From positions 1 to 64,000 of the forward strand of contig NZ_CP116968.1 of NCBI RefSeq assembly GCF_032051675.1: a stretch of 64,000 bases of DNA. The letters are read 5' to 3'. Origin of the DNA: Candidatus Nitrospira neomarina (GTDB lineage Bacteria; Nitrospirota; Nitrospiria; Nitrospirales; UBA8639). Each line of letters starts with the position of its first letter. Within the stretch, counting starts at the first letter, position 1. The position numbers were made by a program, and so were the translations under genes. Positions 63,100 to 64,000 of the stretch are shown one piece after another. The notes under the pieces were generated by a model. The model saw nothing but the letters and a program-made list of their open reading frames with translations, was not told the origin of the DNA and did no database searches.

Positions 63100-63456
63100 A
63101 TGTATCGGATTTTAGATGAAAGTGAAGACGGAAGTGTGGGAATACGGGTTATGAGTAAATTATCAGCTGAAGAGTATGATCTCTTGAATGCATACCTGGA
63201 GCATCTGATGCAGGAGGTTGGCCCGATTAATTTCTTATGCGATATGGCAACCGTTGAAGGCGAAAATGGGCAAGCCTTATGGGAAGAGATGACCGATAAC
63301 CTTCGGAACGCTCAAGAATATCAACGAATTGCGGTGGTGGGACACCGACGATGGTTGGAGAGCGAACCAAGGGTTGCTGTTCCCTGGCCCAGTGCTCAAT
63401 TCAAATATTTCACACCAGACCAGACCGACGAGGCCTGGCATTGGGTAAAGGGGTGA
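63100..63456 (+). CDS. SpoIIAA-like (STAS-fold) protein
   Basis: 118 residues: GSVGIRVMSKLSAEEYDLLN, INFLCDMATVEGENGQALWE, QRIAVVGHRRWLESEPRVAV, FTPDQTDEAWHWVKG. This is the SpoIIAA-like family (formerly DUF3478), related to STAS anti-sigma antagonists. ATG follows GGGGGTGA. Between the two nucleotidyltransferases. Confidence 0.85.
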   Translation: MYRILDESEDGSVGIRVMSKLSAEEYDLLNAYLEHLMQEVGPINFLCDMATVEGENGQALWEEMTDNLRNAQEYQRIAVVGHRRWLESEPRVAVPWPSAQFKYFTPDQTDEAWHWVKG

Positions 63457-63610
63457 GGATGCTCATGGCCAATGGGGTTTCATCCGGATCCCAGAGAACG
63501 TGGCCGTGAATAGGCTTGTAGCGATCGTGGCTGGACAGCTTTTTTGAGTTGGAACCTCCAGCAGGTATCCTTGGACTTTTAATGTCACCTAGGAACTTTT
63601 TCCTGGTTGA

Positions 63611-63626
63611 CTAGGGAAATTCCTAG
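63611..63626. promoter_or_regulatory. CTAGG-N6-CCTAG palindrome upstream of the last gene
   Basis: CTAGGGAAATTCCTAG, arms of five, about 93 bases before the start. A half-similar CCTAGGAAC precedes it at 63588. Confidence 0.6.
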
Positions 63627-63676
63627 TTCCTTCCTTCCGGGTAATGTTTTATAAGGAACTTTTTATAATGGGGGGA

Positions 63677-63692
63677 TGGCCCTCATTGTGCT
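63677..63692 (+). promoter_or_regulatory. Putative sigma-54 promoter of the last gene
   Basis: TGGCCCTCATTGTGCT has -24 TGGC-C and -12 TGCT with correct spacing. The start codon is only 27-36 bases downstream, a normal leader. Confidence 0.45.
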
Positions 63693-63718
63693 TTAGCATT
63701 CACGACCCAGGGAGGGAG

Positions 63719-64000
63719 ATGAAGAACATGCTGAGAGCCGGGGCCAATCCGTTGTGGTCGATTATTTTAGCTGGTGGTGAGGGGGAAAGGACCCGCCCGT
63801 TTATCGAACAGTGGTTGGGCGGACATAAACCCAAGCAGTATTGTACCTTTACCGGAAATCGATCCATGCTTCAACATACGCTGGATCGGGCAGACCGATT
63901 GGTCAGAGCTGAACAGAAGGTCACGGTCATCGGTCGGAACCATCGGGAATTTTTGAATAAAGCTGTGGAGGGAGATATTTCTGGACATGTTATTGTTCAG
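63719..64000 (+). CDS. Sugar nucleotidyltransferase, cut by window end
   Basis: The first 94 residues read LWSIILAGGEGERTRPFIEQ and KPKQYCTFTGNRSMLQHTLD, nearly identical to the gene at 61589 in this block and less alike after it (DRLVRAEQKVTVIGRNHREF). Start is either ATG 63719 or ATG 63728 (in the same frame), after GGAGGGAG. It has both a CTAGGG palindrome and a sigma-54 match upstream, which the first copy lacks. Confidence 0.85.
   Translation, partial: MKNMLRAGANPLWSIILAGGEGERTRPFIEQWLGGHKPKQYCTFTGNRSMLQHTLDRADRLVRAEQKVTVIGRNHREFLNKAVEGDISGHVIVQ

Noticed and set aside
1-64000. CRISPR array, tRNA or rRNA gene
   Set aside because: No regularly spaced direct repeats and no cloverleaf or rRNA-like stretch were noticed when reading both strands.

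Overview
The window reads as a chromosomal segment of a Gram-negative, moderate-GC (about half GC by eye) bacterium. Outer-membrane and periplasmic proteins (a PagL-like lipid A deacylase, a Cu/Zn superoxide dismutase, two small cytochromes c), many two-component proteins and universal stress proteins, and the energy enzymes (PPi-type phosphofructokinase, PEP synthase, PPK2, an N-ATPase remnant) together suggest Nitrospirota, perhaps a marine Nitrospira-like nitrite oxidizer. That placement is inference; no rRNA or nitrite oxidoreductase gene is present.

Layout. 0-11.5 kb: a protein tail, polyphosphate kinase 2, a collapsed N-ATPase operon (first and last genes only), a CPA2 antiporter, three universal stress proteins, an exported pentapeptide-repeat protein, a CBS protein and PPi-type phosphofructokinase. 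11.5-24.9 kb: PagL-like deacylase, Ap4A phosphorylase-like protein, an HPF/cold-shock fusion, a DUF72 protein, an NfeD-FloA membrane operon, a beta/gamma-crystallin protein beside a fragment of a second copy, and a glycosyltransferase/amylo-1,6-glucosidase pair. 25.9-32.3 kb: an NtrC-type regulator and kinase, two single-domain receivers and two secreted proteins of a shared domain type. 32.5-37.2 kb: a glycosyltransferase-MFS-BON-MFS operon. 38-44.1 kb: CBS/DUF4168/lipoprotein genes, a sigma-70 factor, and two zinc-ribbon genes with an HxlR regulator and duplicated operator. 44.4-53.9 kb: an ATP-grasp enzyme, a small gene with an in-frame stop, PEP synthase, RtcB with archease, dodecin, two cytochromes c, a third zinc ribbon and superoxide dismutase. 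54.8-64 kb: a five-PAS kinase with two NarL-type regulators, a CBS-zinc-receiver protein, a DUF2934 protein, a SpoIIAA-like protein and two related sugar nucleotidyltransferases, the last cut by the window end.

How it fits together. Most genes concern stress survival and thrifty energy use (polyphosphate, PPi, PEP, Ap4A, ribosome hibernation, RNA repair, glycogen). Two regulatory layers are visible in the DNA. First, good sigma-54 (-24/-12) promoter matches lie upstream of universal stress genes, the glycosyltransferase-MFS-BON operon, a secreted-protein gene and the terminal nucleotidyltransferase; one has a perfect inverted repeat upstream, near an NtrC-type activator gene. Second, a 16-bp palindrome of form CTAGG-N6-CCTAG occurs four times between 54 and 64 kb, close upstream of superoxide dismutase, a NarL regulator, the CBS-receiver gene and the last nucleotidyltransferase, beside the PAS kinase and NarL regulators that could act through it. 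The window also holds several decayed duplicates and remnants, so it has been rearranged repeatedly.
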